Below, in pieces: positions 1 through 8,349 of a stretch of 8,485 nt of DNA. Position 1 is the stretch's first letter; the number at the start of each line of letters is the position of its first letter. This DNA is from Deltaproteobacteria bacterium. GTDB taxonomy: Bacteria > Bdellovibrionota > UBA1018 > UBA923. The stretch covers positions 1 to 8,485 of the forward strand of contig JACQAW010000341.1 in assembly GCA_016194725.1 (NCBI GenBank), read 5' to 3'. The translations under genes and the position numbers were made by a program. Under the pieces are notes generated by a model. The model saw only the letters and a program-made list of their open reading frames with translations, did not search any database and had not been told where the DNA came from.

Positions 1-194
1 GTTCCTTGCCTGATGCCGCTCCATACCTGCACCGCCGGCCGCGGCAGACTGCGGTCGGGCATAAGAGCCAGCAGAGGCGGCAGCAGAAAAATCGAGAGGA
101 ACACGAGTCGCGCCATTCCCAGCCTGGTTACCCTGGCCAGGCGCAACGCACCGTAACCCAGAACGAGCAGAAGATTTATTTCGAGATAGGTCAT
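1..194 (-). CDS. N-terminal fragment of a probable M56 (BlaR1/MecR1-like) membrane peptidase
   Basis: This partial gene runs off the left edge, and only the first 64 codons are present. The ATG at 194-192 shares its A with the TAA stop of the BlaI-type gene, a 1-nt overlap that suggests translational coupling in one transcript. The translation begins MTYLEINLLLVLGYGALRLA and has two hydrophobic stretches, at about residues 3-17 and 27-46, separated by a short basic segment. This fits the helical-hairpin start of M56 family sensor peptidases. Family knowledge: BlaI-type repressors are commonly followed by such a peptidase, which senses a signal at the membrane and leads to repressor cleavage. 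The zinc motif (HExxH) would lie outside the window, so the assignment rests on topology and context. Another membrane protein is possible. Confidence 0.6.
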   Translation of the reverse strand, partial: MTYLEINLLLVLGYGALRLARVTRLGMARLVFLSIFLLPPLLALMPDRSLPRPAVQVWSGIRQG

Positions 195-595
195 TAGGAG
201 AGCCTCTCGTTGATCAGTTTTCGAATAGCCTTGAGCTCTTCCTCAGAAAGCTCGCTTTCGTCGAGCAGGCGCTTGACCAATGAAGCTGGCGCGCCGTCGA
301 AGACTTTGCTGACTACATCCTGGACGGTCACCGCTTCGTACTTGTCTTTGGTCAGACGGGGCACGTAAATGTGCCCTCGCCCCTCTTTACGGCTCGACAC
401 GATTTCTTTCTGCTCGAGAATGCGCAGAATCGTCGACACCGACGTATACGCCAGCTTGCGCCCGGTCGGCAGCGCCGCCAGTACGTCATTCACAGAACCC
501 TCGCCCAGGCGCCACAACAGCGTCATGAGTTCGAGCTCCACCTCGGTAAGGTGCGTTTTCGCGAACTGCTGGCTTCGTTGGCTGCGTGGACTCAC
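194..595 (-). CDS. BlaI/MecI/CopY-family transcriptional repressor
   Basis: A 133-residue cytoplasmic winged-helix DNA-binding protein of normal length for the family. The N-terminal half carries the typical pattern: LTEVELELMTLLW (about residues 16-28), then SVNDVLAALP, then the recognition-helix region LAYTSVSTILRILEQKEIV (about 48-66), and the wing RKEGRGHIYVP. The C-terminal part (about 85-133) is helical and charged, as in the dimerisation domain. The start is a GTG at 595-593, preceded by a G-rich stretch (GGGGGT) about 7 nt upstream. No ATG fits the N-terminal domain better. Members of the family repress their own operon, and two palindromes that fit as operators lie just upstream (622-659). 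The overlapping downstream gene is probably its sensor peptidase. Whether it controls beta-lactam resistance, copper or something else cannot be told here, because no beta-lactamase gene is in the window. Confidence 0.93.
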   Translation of the reverse strand: MSPRSQRSQQFAKTHLTEVELELMTLLWRLGEGSVNDVLAALPTGRKLAYTSVSTILRILEQKEIVSSRKEGRGHIYVPRLTKDKYEAVTVQDVVSKVFDGAPASLVKRLLDESELSEEELKAIRKLINERLS

Positions 596-621
596 AGAAA
601 TACCCCCGTGCCTTCAGTTGT

Positions 622-659
622 AACTAATACTTTAGTTTACTGCAACTAATATTTTAGTT
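622..659. promoter_or_regulatory. Tandem palindromic operators for the BlaI-type repressor
   Basis: Two 16-bp dyads with perfect 6-bp arms lie at 622-637 (AACTAA-TACT-TTAGTT) and 644-659 (AACTAA-TATT-TTAGTT). They differ at one spacer base. Their centres are 22 bp apart, about two helical turns, so two repressor dimers would sit on the same face. BlaI/MecI/CopY repressors bind short dyads of this kind (ACTA...TAGT-like cores) in their own promoters. The location between the repressor start and its likely -35 box supports autoregulation. Binding is inferred. Confidence 0.8.
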
Positions 660-675
660 AATAGGGATTCGTCAA
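646..675 (-). promoter_or_regulatory. Probable sigma70-type promoter of the BlaI-type operon
   Basis: On the minus strand a -35-like TTGACG (675-670) is followed after 17-18 nt by ATATTA/TATTAG (652-646). The -10 region lies inside the upstream palindrome (644-659), so bound repressor would block it. The -35 hexamer overlaps the TGA stop (674-672) of the hydrolase gene upstream. An alternative pair, TTGCAG (646-641) with TACAAC 17 nt downstream, would also be covered by the operators. Confidence 0.5.
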
Positions 676-1382
676 AGATTTTTGGAAAAAAAGTTCAGCA
701 CGCGCTCCCAGGCATCATTAGAGGCTGCTTCATTATACGAAGCGCGCTCGTCACAGAAAAACCCGTGCTCGGCCTCGGGATACACCACCACCTCGGCATG
801 CTTGTCGGCCGCGGCAAGCCGGCTGCGAATGGCTTCGACATCCGATTTGGAAATGTGCTTGTCCTTGCCGCCGAAAAGCAGCAGCACGGGGCACTGAATT
901 CCCTCGGTCCTTTTCAGCGGACCTTGCACGATTCCACCGCCATAAAACGAAACCGCGGCGCCAAGGGGCTTGGTCGCCGCCGTAAGATAAGCCAGCCGGC
1001 CGCCCATGCAAAACCCCAGAACCCCCACGGCCTGGCCGCTCACGCCAAATTCGCTTTTGAGTTTGCCCAGCACGTCGTCCATATCGGCAAGAAAAGTCTC
1101 CTCAGTCAGCGAGCTGACTCGTTCCAGGCCCTTCTGCACTTCATCGTACCGATTGGTGATCCGCGGCCCATGACGCCAGAAAAGATCGGGAACCACAGCG
1201 GCATAGCCCTCGCTCATGACCCGCTCGGCGACGTCCATCATGTGGCGATTCACCCCGAATATTTCCTGCAAGAGGATCACCGCGCCATGAGGCTGCTCGT
1301 CCACGGGACTGCAGATGTACAGGGGCATGCCCTTGCCCTCTTTTCCAAGCGACTCCCAGCGGCAATTTTTTGAACTCGCCAT
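672..1382 (-). CDS. Dienelactone hydrolase family protein (alpha/beta hydrolase)
   Basis: A 236-residue cytoplasmic alpha/beta hydrolase, typical length for the family. Counting from the chosen ATG (1382-1380), the nucleophile-elbow motif GFCMGG places Cys125, GGKDKH gives Asp174 and EAEHGFF gives His206, the Cys-Asp-His triad of dienelactone hydrolases. QEIFG (Glu40) matches the conserved glutamate that pairs with the cysteine in the family. Characterised members open dienelactones in chloroaromatic breakdown, but most genomic homologues have unknown substrates, and no catabolic genes lie nearby. The frame stays open upstream to a TTG at 1418. The ATG was preferred because the extra 12 residues are not family-like, although neither start has a clear Shine-Dalgarno sequence. 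A TTGCCA hexamer about 30 nt upstream of the ATG could be a -35 box, but the matching -10 is poor. The gene is co-directional with the repressor operon, which seems to have its own promoter at the end of this gene. Confidence 0.92.
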   Translation of the reverse strand: MASSKNCRWESLGKEGKGMPLYICSPVDEQPHGAVILLQEIFGVNRHMMDVAERVMSEGYAAVVPDLFWRHGPRITNRYDEVQKGLERVSSLTEETFLADMDDVLGKLKSEFGVSGQAVGVLGFCMGGRLAYLTAATKPLGAAVSFYGGGIVQGPLKRTEGIQCPVLLLFGGKDKHISKSDVEAIRSRLAAADKHAEVVVYPEAEHGFFCDERASYNEAASNDAWERVLNFFSKNL

Positions 1383-1411
1383 GACGACTAGATTTTCGCA
1401 TTGGGAGAAGT

Positions 1412-1440
1412 TTGGCAAACACTATCGCTAACACTATCCT
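1412..1440 (+). promoter_or_regulatory. Probable sigma70-type promoter for the plus-strand gene remnant
   Basis: TTGGCA (1412-1417, 5 of 6 to the -35 consensus) is followed by a 17-nt spacer and TATCCT (1435-1440, 4 of 6 to the -10 consensus). Transcription would start near 1447, just upstream of the ATG at 1464. It overlaps the 5' end of the divergent hydrolase gene's leader. Intact promoter bases in front of a broken gene suggest recent decay. Seen by eye only. Confidence 0.4.
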
Positions 1441-1463
1441 TGTTGTGCTAACGTCCGCGCCAG

Positions 1464-1802
1464 ATGAAACGACGCCTCAATCGATTTCTGCTCACGGTCG
1501 CGGCATTTTTGTGCATCTGGTTTGCCTACATGGGCCATCAGCTCATCGGCCTGACCGGACTGGACTGGCTGACCAAGGCGTTCTGCTGGCTGGCGCTGTC
1601 CATGCCATTCGGCCTGCTGCTGTGGCTGCCGGCTTTTCACTGGCAGGAGGAGTCACCGGTGCGCTCGCGCATTCGAGACGCTAGTCCTAATGCTGCTTGC
1701 TCAGCCACCGACGTACACCAGCGAGTATATTCTCGTTCGAGTAATCGAACTCGGCGAACGCGGCATAAGACTCGCCATCCTCCTCGAGAAAAGTGGAGGT
1801 GA
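1464..1802 (+). pseudogene. Remnant of a membrane-anchored protein, possibly a metallophosphoesterase N-terminus
   Basis: The frame opens with a convincing membrane N-terminus: a basic start (MKRRLNR), a hydrophobic segment at about residues 8-22, a YMGHQLIGL motif, and a second hydrophobic segment at about 39-56 ending LWLPAFHW. This layout resembles the N-terminal anchor of bacterial membrane metallophosphoesterases, but none of their metal-binding motifs are present. From about residue 72 (near 1680) the translation becomes arginine/serine-rich, of out-of-frame type, and this part lies opposite the 3' end of the convergent response-regulator gene. The simplest reading is a gene that lost its 3' part by deletion, with the frame now ending by chance at 1802. 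The alternative is a genuine small two-helix membrane protein. No Shine-Dalgarno sequence is evident. Confidence 0.45.
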
Positions 1803-1860
1803 TCGTGAACAGGTGCGGCTCGGCCGAGCCTGTAATTTCGTGCAGCAGCGGGCTTTCGAT
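1687..1860 (-). pseudogene. In-frame continuation of the response regulator beyond a premature TAA
   Basis: Directly after the TAA at 1863-1861, the same reading frame stays open for 57 codons to a TAG at 1689-1687. It begins IESPLLHEITGSAEPHLFTI and ends RRWLSKQH. The segment has normal coding character and aligns without a gap across the stop to the neighbouring paralogue: SPLLHEI here matches SPLLRLL there, and both proteins end in a similar basic, tryptophan-containing helix. It is therefore the missing second half of the PilZ-like domain. The full interrupted gene would span 1687-2397 (about 236 codons), close to the 228 of the paralogue. It has no start of its own. Confidence 0.8.
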
Positions 1861-2397
1861 TTAGAAAACCGAGCCCTTGTTGAGCAGGTGGCGGCTGCTC
1901 AAGCGAATGCCGAACTCGTCCACCTCGCGAAGCTCGAACTCGAGCTCGATGTTCGCGTCTGAGCCGCCCTCGGGCACCGGAAAAAATGCCGACTGGGAGC
2001 TCAGCAGCTCTTCCGTCATCATATACCTCGTGAGCTTCGAGGCCAGAATGGCGCGGTCCAGGGGTTTGGCGATAAAATCATTCGCGCCCACCTCGAGCGC
2101 ATGCGCGATAGCCTGGCGGTCGGACTGCCCCGAGAGCACGATGATCGGCATCGAGGTTCCCAGCACCTTGCGCACGGCTTTGATCAGGGTGTAGCCCACG
2201 CCCAGCTCGTCGATATTGAGGTCGACCAGGCAGATGGTGGGCTTCACCTCTTTCAGCCGCGCCAAAAACTCCTTCGCGTTTGTCGTGACGATCGAGGTGA
2301 TTCCCAGCTTCTTGAGAACGGCCGACAGAATTTTATTATGCGCCGGATCGTCATCTACCAGCAGCGCTAAGGGAGTCTGGCCTGATTTCATTTCCAC
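1861..2397 (-). CDS. Response regulator with PilZ-like C-terminus truncated by an in-frame stop
   Basis: Receiver domain at about residues 8-128: acidic pocket DDD at 15-17, phosphoacceptor Asp59 (CLVDL), Ser89 in VLSG and Lys111 in AKP, all intact. A short linker leads to the start of a PilZ-like beta-barrel (about 145 on), which TAA cuts at codon 179. At the positions corresponding to the c-di-GMP-binding RxxxR of the neighbouring paralogue there are no arginines, and the second motif reads ExDxxG (158-163). The listed start is a GTG at 2397. The ATG at 2391-2389 forms an ATGA overlap with the stop of the upstream regulator and is equally or more likely the true start, implying translational coupling. 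The protein may still act as a phosphate-accepting receiver, but its output domain is incomplete as read. It is probably a recent nonsense allele. A sequencing error or readthrough cannot be excluded. Confidence 0.85.
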   Translation of the reverse strand: MEMKSGQTPLALLVDDDPAHNKILSAVLKKLGITSIVTTNAKEFLARLKEVKPTICLVDLNIDELGVGYTLIKAVRKVLGTSMPIIVLSGQSDRQAIAHALEVGANDFIAKPLDRAILASKLTRYMMTEELLSSQSAFFPVPEGGSDANIELEFELREVDEFGIRLSSRHLLNKGSVF

Positions 2398-3074
2398 GTT
2401 CTCATGATTTCGCGGATGCGGTGGGCGTGCACCGAGGTCAGGCCGATCACGGCTACGTCATTGAGATATTGCCCGGGCAATCCGGGACGCGCAGGCATCT
2501 GACTGCGCTGAAAAATGCAGGTCTCCAGCCCCAGCAGCCGCAGCAGCGGGCTGGTCAGCTCGATGCGCGTATTGTCGGCGATGCGCACGGGTGCCTCGAG
2601 CAAAAAGCCGATCTCGTTGGCCTGGATGATTCTTCCGGGAGCCGAGATGCGCACAATCGACCGCTGGTCTTCCGGCAGCGTGACATGGGGGAACTTGCGG
2701 TCTTTGAGCGCCTTTTTGATTTTGGCCACGAGAATGGCCGCGTCGATGGGCTTGGTGACATAGTCCACCGCACCCAGGCTGCTGGCCTGATAGATGGCCT
2801 CTTGCGACCGCACTCCGCTGAGGACGACGACCGGAACATTTCTCAGCTCTTTGAGTTTGCGGTGACGCTCCAGGTACTCGAAGCCCGACTCGCCTTTGAG
2901 CTTGAGGTCGGTGATGACCAGATGAGGAACGCGCTTCTGCACGGTTTCCACGGCTTCCTCCACCCCCGAGGCTTCAAACACCCGGTATCCGGCACCAGAC
3001 AGAATCTTGCTGGCCATGAGCAGAATGGACTCGTCGTCATCAATGATGAGAATCTCTTTAACGGCTTTCGACAT
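2388..3074 (-). CDS. Response regulator, receiver plus PilZ-like domain
   Basis: A 228-residue cytoplasmic regulator. The receiver domain (about 6-122) has acidic residues 12-14 (DDD), phosphoacceptor Asp56 (VITDLKLKG), Ser86 (VVVLSG) and Lys108 (VTKP). The C-terminal part (about 135-228) looks like a PilZ barrel: RSIVR (138-142) fits the RxxxR c-di-GMP motif, and 151-156 reads QANEIG where PilZ proteins usually have (D/N)xSxxG, so ligand binding is uncertain. It overlaps the following regulator by 4-10 nt, and that regulator has the same architecture, so the pair probably arose by tandem duplication. The ATG at 3074 has no Shine-Dalgarno sequence, and a good -10 box ends only 6 nt upstream, suggesting leaderless translation. 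It is divergent from the hybrid kinase, which is its most likely phosphodonor by context. The output target is unknown. Confidence 0.88.
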   Translation of the reverse strand: MSKAVKEILIIDDDESILLMASKILSGAGYRVFEASGVEEAVETVQKRVPHLVITDLKLKGESGFEYLERHRKLKELRNVPVVVLSGVRSQEAIYQASSLGAVDYVTKPIDAAILVAKIKKALKDRKFPHVTLPEDQRSIVRISAPGRIIQANEIGFLLEAPVRIADNTRIELTSPLLRLLGLETCIFQRSQMPARPGLPGQYLNDVAVIGLTSVHAHRIREIMRTWK

Positions 3075-3080
3075 ATTCAG

Positions 3081-3109
3081 ATTGTAAATTGCCCTTTACG
3101 GCCCGGCAA
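3081..3109 (-). promoter_or_regulatory. Promoter of the tandem response regulators, probably leaderless
   Basis: Minus strand: TTGCCG (3109-3104, 4 of 6 to consensus), a 17-nt spacer, then TACAAT (3086-3081, 5 of 6). Only 6 nt separate the -10 box from the ATG at 3074, so transcription should begin at or next to the start codon. The -35 hexamer lies inside the first copy of a CCGGCAA direct repeat (3103-3109 and 3115-3121, 12-nt period), a possible regulator site. Confidence 0.55.
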
Positions 3110-3121
3110 TGACGCCGGCAA
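3103..3121 (+). repeat. Short direct repeat CCGGCAA in the divergent intergenic region
   Basis: Two exact CCGGCAA copies at 3103-3109 and 3115-3121 are 12 nt apart start to start, between the divergent regulator and hybrid-kinase genes. The first copy contains the -35 box of the regulator promoter. This may be a protein-binding site, but a 7-bp repeat in GC-rich DNA can arise by chance. Confidence 0.3.
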
Positions 3122-3165
3122 CCGGTCAAGTTTTGCCTACCCAGCTCAAGCCTCATTTTGCCGAT

Positions 3166-3169
3166 AGGA
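3166..3169 (+). promoter_or_regulatory. Ribosome binding site of the hybrid kinase
   Basis: AGGA at 3166-3169 is 7 nt from the ATG at 3177. It supports this start and contrasts with the divergent regulator gene, which has no such sequence. Confidence 0.6.
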
Positions 3170-3176
3170 CCTTGGG

Positions 3177-6029
<2,853 letters not shown>

Positions 6030-6031
6030 AA

Positions 6032-6135
6032 TTTCAGTTTCGGTTTCGGTACGGTGTCGGTTTTGGCGAATGAAAACAGAAGCCGTACCGAAACGGGACC
6101 TGGATCCGAAACGCGAACGACAACCGAAACTGAAA
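6032..6135. repeat. Nested inverted repeat with CCGAAAC heptamers
   Basis: The outer arms TTTCAGTTTCGGTT (6032-6045) and AACCGAAACTGAAA (6122-6135) are perfectly complementary over 14 bp. The inner arms GTTTCGGTACGG (6043-6054) and CCGTACCGAAAC (6083-6094) are complementary over 12 bp. A further 5-bp GTTTT/AAAAC stem (6060-6064/6073-6077) can form in the inner loop. CCGAAAC occurs at 6088, 6106 and 6124, exactly 18 nt apart, and its complement GTTTCGG at 6037 and 6043. It starts 3 nt after the hybrid kinase stop. It could be a REP/MITE-like element, a processing or attenuation structure, or a protein-binding array. No U-tract follows, so it is not a standard intrinsic terminator. Confidence 0.75.
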
Positions 6136-6139
6136 CCGG

Positions 6140-6164
6140 CCCCCCCTGTCCCCCTATTCCCCCC
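6140..6164 (-). other. Potential G-quadruplex (C-rich on the plus strand)
   Basis: The plus strand has C-runs of 7 (6140-6146), 5 (6150-6154) and 6 (6159-6164) separated by TGT and TATT. The minus strand therefore has G6, G5 and G7 runs with 3-4-nt loops. The 7-run can be split into two G3 tracts with a 1-nt loop, satisfying the four-tract quadruplex pattern. It lies about 30 nt upstream of the OmpR-type gene, on that gene's template strand. Folding is inferred from pattern only. Confidence 0.45.
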
Positions 6165-6191
6165 TTTCCGTTTCCATGCTACATACTGAGC

Positions 6192-6863
6192 ATGCGACTC
6201 CTCATTGTCGAAGATCAACGCAAAATGGCCGACTTCCTCAGAAAGGGCCTGGTCGAGGCCGGCTATGCCGTCGACCTCGCCGAAACCGGCACCGCCGCCG
6301 AGTCGCTTGCCGGCGAAAACACCTACGACCTCATCGTGCTTGACGTCATGCTGCCCGACCAGAACGGCCTGGACACCGCCCGGCACCTGCGCCGCGACGG
6401 CTATCGCAATCCGATTCTGATGCTCACGGCTTTGGCTGGCACTAAAGACAAAGTGCATGGCCTGGACGCCGGCGCCGACGATTACCTCACCAAGCCCTTT
6501 GCCTTCGACGAGCTGCTCGCCCGCGTGCGCGCGCTGCTGCGGCGTAACACCACGGGCGTAGCCTCGACCTTGCGCTTCGCTGATTTGGAAATGGACCTGA
6601 GCGCGCGCCGGGTTACGCGCTCCACGCGTGAACTTTCGCTCACACCCAAGGAATTCGGTCTGCTGGAGTATTTCATGCGCCACCCCGGCCGGGCGTTGAC
6701 ACGCACCGAGATCAGCGAACACGTCTGGGATGTCGACTTCGACAGCGACAGCAACGTCATTGACGTTTACGTGAACATGCTGCGCAAGAAGGTCGACGCC
6801 CCCTTCAAAAAGAAGCTCATTCATACGGTAGTCGGCGCGGGCTATGTACTTCGAGAAGATTAG
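6192..6863 (+). CDS. OmpR/PhoB-family response regulator (CusR/CopR-like)
   Basis: A 223-residue cytoplasmic DNA-binding regulator of normal length. The receiver domain (1-115) has Glu7/Asp8, phosphoacceptor Asp51 (IVLDVMLP), Thr79 and Lys101 (LTKPF). The winged-helix output domain (about 126-221) carries the family signature LTPKEFGLLEYF, then RTEISEHVW, SNVIDVYVNMLRKK and the final VVGAGYVL wing. The opening MRLLIVEDQRKMADFLRKGL resembles heavy-metal regulators of the CusR/CopR group, but the stimulus is not proven. The frame is open upstream to 6054, but that stretch translates repeat and C-tract DNA into low-complexity Thr/Glu/Pro sequence, so the ATG at 6192, where the receiver fold begins, is the true start. 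There is no strong Shine-Dalgarno sequence. The next gene, its kinase, overlaps it by 20 nt, so the two are one operon and likely translationally coupled. Confidence 0.95.
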   Translation: MRLLIVEDQRKMADFLRKGLVEAGYAVDLAETGTAAESLAGENTYDLIVLDVMLPDQNGLDTARHLRRDGYRNPILMLTALAGTKDKVHGLDAGADDYLTKPFAFDELLARVRALLRRNTTGVASTLRFADLEMDLSARRVTRSTRELSLTPKEFGLLEYFMRHPGRALTRTEISEHVWDVDFDSDSNVIDVYVNMLRKKVDAPFKKKLIHTVVGAGYVLRED

Positions 6864-8343
6864 GCGCTCGGCCCGGCTGCCGCAGGGCCGGCTGGGACTG
6901 CGAAGCATCCGCCTGCGCATCACCACGCTATTCATTGCCATCTTCGGTACCACGCTCGTCGCGTTCAGCCTGCTGCTTTATACGGCTTTCATCAGAAACC
7001 ATCAGACCGAGTTCGATGCGGATCTTTATAATCATGCCCTCGACGTGGCCCACGCCATCAACATCGACGTGTTCGGCAACGTCGCCGTGGACTCGGAAAT
7101 TCTGACGAGCGGCGGAAAAATATTTCCGTTCTCGGCCGGCAAGGCCTTTTTGCAAATCGTGGCCATGAACGGCAAAATCATCGCGCGCTCGCGAACCCTG
7201 GGAACGGCCCAGCTGCCGTTCGACAACGACGACCTGAGAGCCGTAAGCCAGGAAGGGCTTTTTTTCCGGACGATCAGCCGTAAAAAGGTATTCACGACGA
7301 AAGACGAGAAAGACCTTTCCTATCGCCTTCTCACCTACGAGGTGCGCGACCGCGGGCCGGTGCCCTTCATACTTCAAGTGGCCGTCTCGCTGGCCCTGCT
7401 GGACCAGGAACGCCACGGCCTGCTTTTGTTTTTTCTTTTCGGCATTCCGCTCACGCTCATCCTGGCGGGCATCGGGGGCTGGTATCTTTCGGGCAGCGCC
7501 CTGGCGCCCGTGAACGCGATCATTGAAAAGGCCAAGCGCCTGCGTCCCGAAAACCTTTCTGAACGCCTGCCCGTTCCTTTGGTTGACGATGAGCTGCGCC
7601 ACCTGTCGCTGACGCTCAACGACCTGCTCAACCGGCTCGAACAGGCTTTCTTAAGTCAGGAGCGCTTCATCGCCGACGCCTCGCACGAGCTCAAAACTCC
7701 GCTGGCCATCATGCGCGGCGAGCTGGACTTGGTGAAGCGACAGCCTCAGAGCCCTGAAGAGCTGATGAAGTTCGTCGACAGCGCCTCGCAGGAGCTGACT
7801 CATCTTTCCCGCATGGTCGAGGATCTGCTCATGCTCGCGCGCGTCGATGCCGGCGCCGGCTCGCTTTCGATTCAAAAAACCCGGCTCGATGAAATCCTGC
7901 TCGAGGTGGTGGCCCGGCTCGAGCCTCGAGCCCGCACCAAAGACGTCAAGCTGCGGCTGGATTTCAACGCCGAGAACTTCGAGGTCAACGGCGATACTGA
8001 TTTGCTACAAAGCATGTTTCAGAACCTGATCGAAAACGCGGTGAAGTTTTCGCCCGTCAGCTCGCATGTCGAGGTGAGCATCGAAGAACAGGGCGTCGAC
8101 CTGATTGTCACGGTCCGCGATCGCGGCCCCGGAATCCCGATTGAGCTGCAGGCGAAAATCTTCGAGCGTTTTTACCGCGTGCGAGGGCGAAGCTCGGACA
8201 CCCCGGGATTTGGCCTGGGTTTGACGATCGCCCGCCGGGTTGCCGATGCCCATGGCGCGATTTTAACGTTAAGCAGTAACACCTCGGAATCCGGAGCTTA
8301 TCCGGTCGGCACGTCGTTCTCACTGCGAATTAAAAAAGTTTAA
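6844..8343 (+). CDS. Two-component sensor histidine kinase with HAMP domain (Cus/Cop-type)
   Basis: A 499-residue inner-membrane kinase, partner of the regulator it overlaps. A first membrane helix (about 26-50) and a second (about 193-215) enclose a periplasmic sensor domain of about 140 residues. A HAMP linker follows (about 212-270). The HisKA domain has phosphoacceptor His281 in ASHELKTPL. The ATPase domain has the N box QNLIENAVKFSP (Asn394/Asn398), G1 DRGPGI (Asp426), an F box ERFYR and GFGLGL (455-460). All key residues are present. Architecture and gene order match CusS/heavy-metal or OmpR-partner kinases, which phosphorylate the regulator's Asp51 in response to a periplasmic signal. 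No obvious metal-binding His/Met/Cys cluster stands out in the sensor domain, so the ligand is open. The ATG at 6844 was chosen because it gives a basic cytoplasmic lead before helix 1. An internal start is possible, as no Shine-Dalgarno sequence decides it. Confidence 0.94.
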   Translation: MYFEKIRRSARLPQGRLGLRSIRLRITTLFIAIFGTTLVAFSLLLYTAFIRNHQTEFDADLYNHALDVAHAINIDVFGNVAVDSEILTSGGKIFPFSAGKAFLQIVAMNGKIIARSRTLGTAQLPFDNDDLRAVSQEGLFFRTISRKKVFTTKDEKDLSYRLLTYEVRDRGPVPFILQVAVSLALLDQERHGLLLFFLFGIPLTLILAGIGGWYLSGSALAPVNAIIEKAKRLRPENLSERLPVPLVDDELRHLSLTLNDLLNRLEQAFLSQERFIADASHELKTPLAIMRGELDLVKRQPQSPEELMKFVDSASQELTHLSRMVEDLLMLARVDAGAGSLSIQKTRLDEILLEVVARLEPRARTKDVKLRLDFNAENFEVNGDTDLLQSMFQNLIENAVKFSPVSSHVEVSIEEQGVDLIVTVRDRGPGIPIELQAKIFERFYRVRGRSSDTPGFGLGLTIARRVADAHGAILTLSSNTSESGAYPVGTSFSLRIKKV

Positions 8344-8349
8344 TCCGGC

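Noticed and set aside
765..1373. Plus-strand open frame of 202 codons
   Set aside because: Antisense to the dienelactone hydrolase, whose catalytic triad is intact. No domain features, and a typical GC-rich shadow frame.
1861..1863. Selenocysteine or programmed recoding at the internal stop
   Set aside because: The codon is TAA, not TGA, and no obvious hairpin or slippery sequence is next to it. A plain nonsense change is simpler.
1690..1962. Plus-strand open frame of 90 codons
   Set aside because: Opposite strand of the regulator tail. The apparent coiled-coil composition comes from complementing Leu/Glu-rich codons.
2421..3167. Plus-strand open frame of 248 codons
   Set aside because: Antisense to the REC-PilZ regulator, with composition rich in His/Arg/Gln and no motifs. 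It would also cross the divergent promoter region.
6032..6135. Intrinsic terminator after the hybrid kinase
   Set aside because: The stems are long and A/T-rich at the outer ends with loops of tens of bases, and no T-tract follows on either strand. The downstream DNA is C-rich.
6054..6191. Extended N-terminus (46 extra residues) for the OmpR-type regulator
   Set aside because: The extra part only translates the repeat and C-tract into Thr/Glu/Pro-rich sequence. The receiver fold begins at the ATG at 6192.
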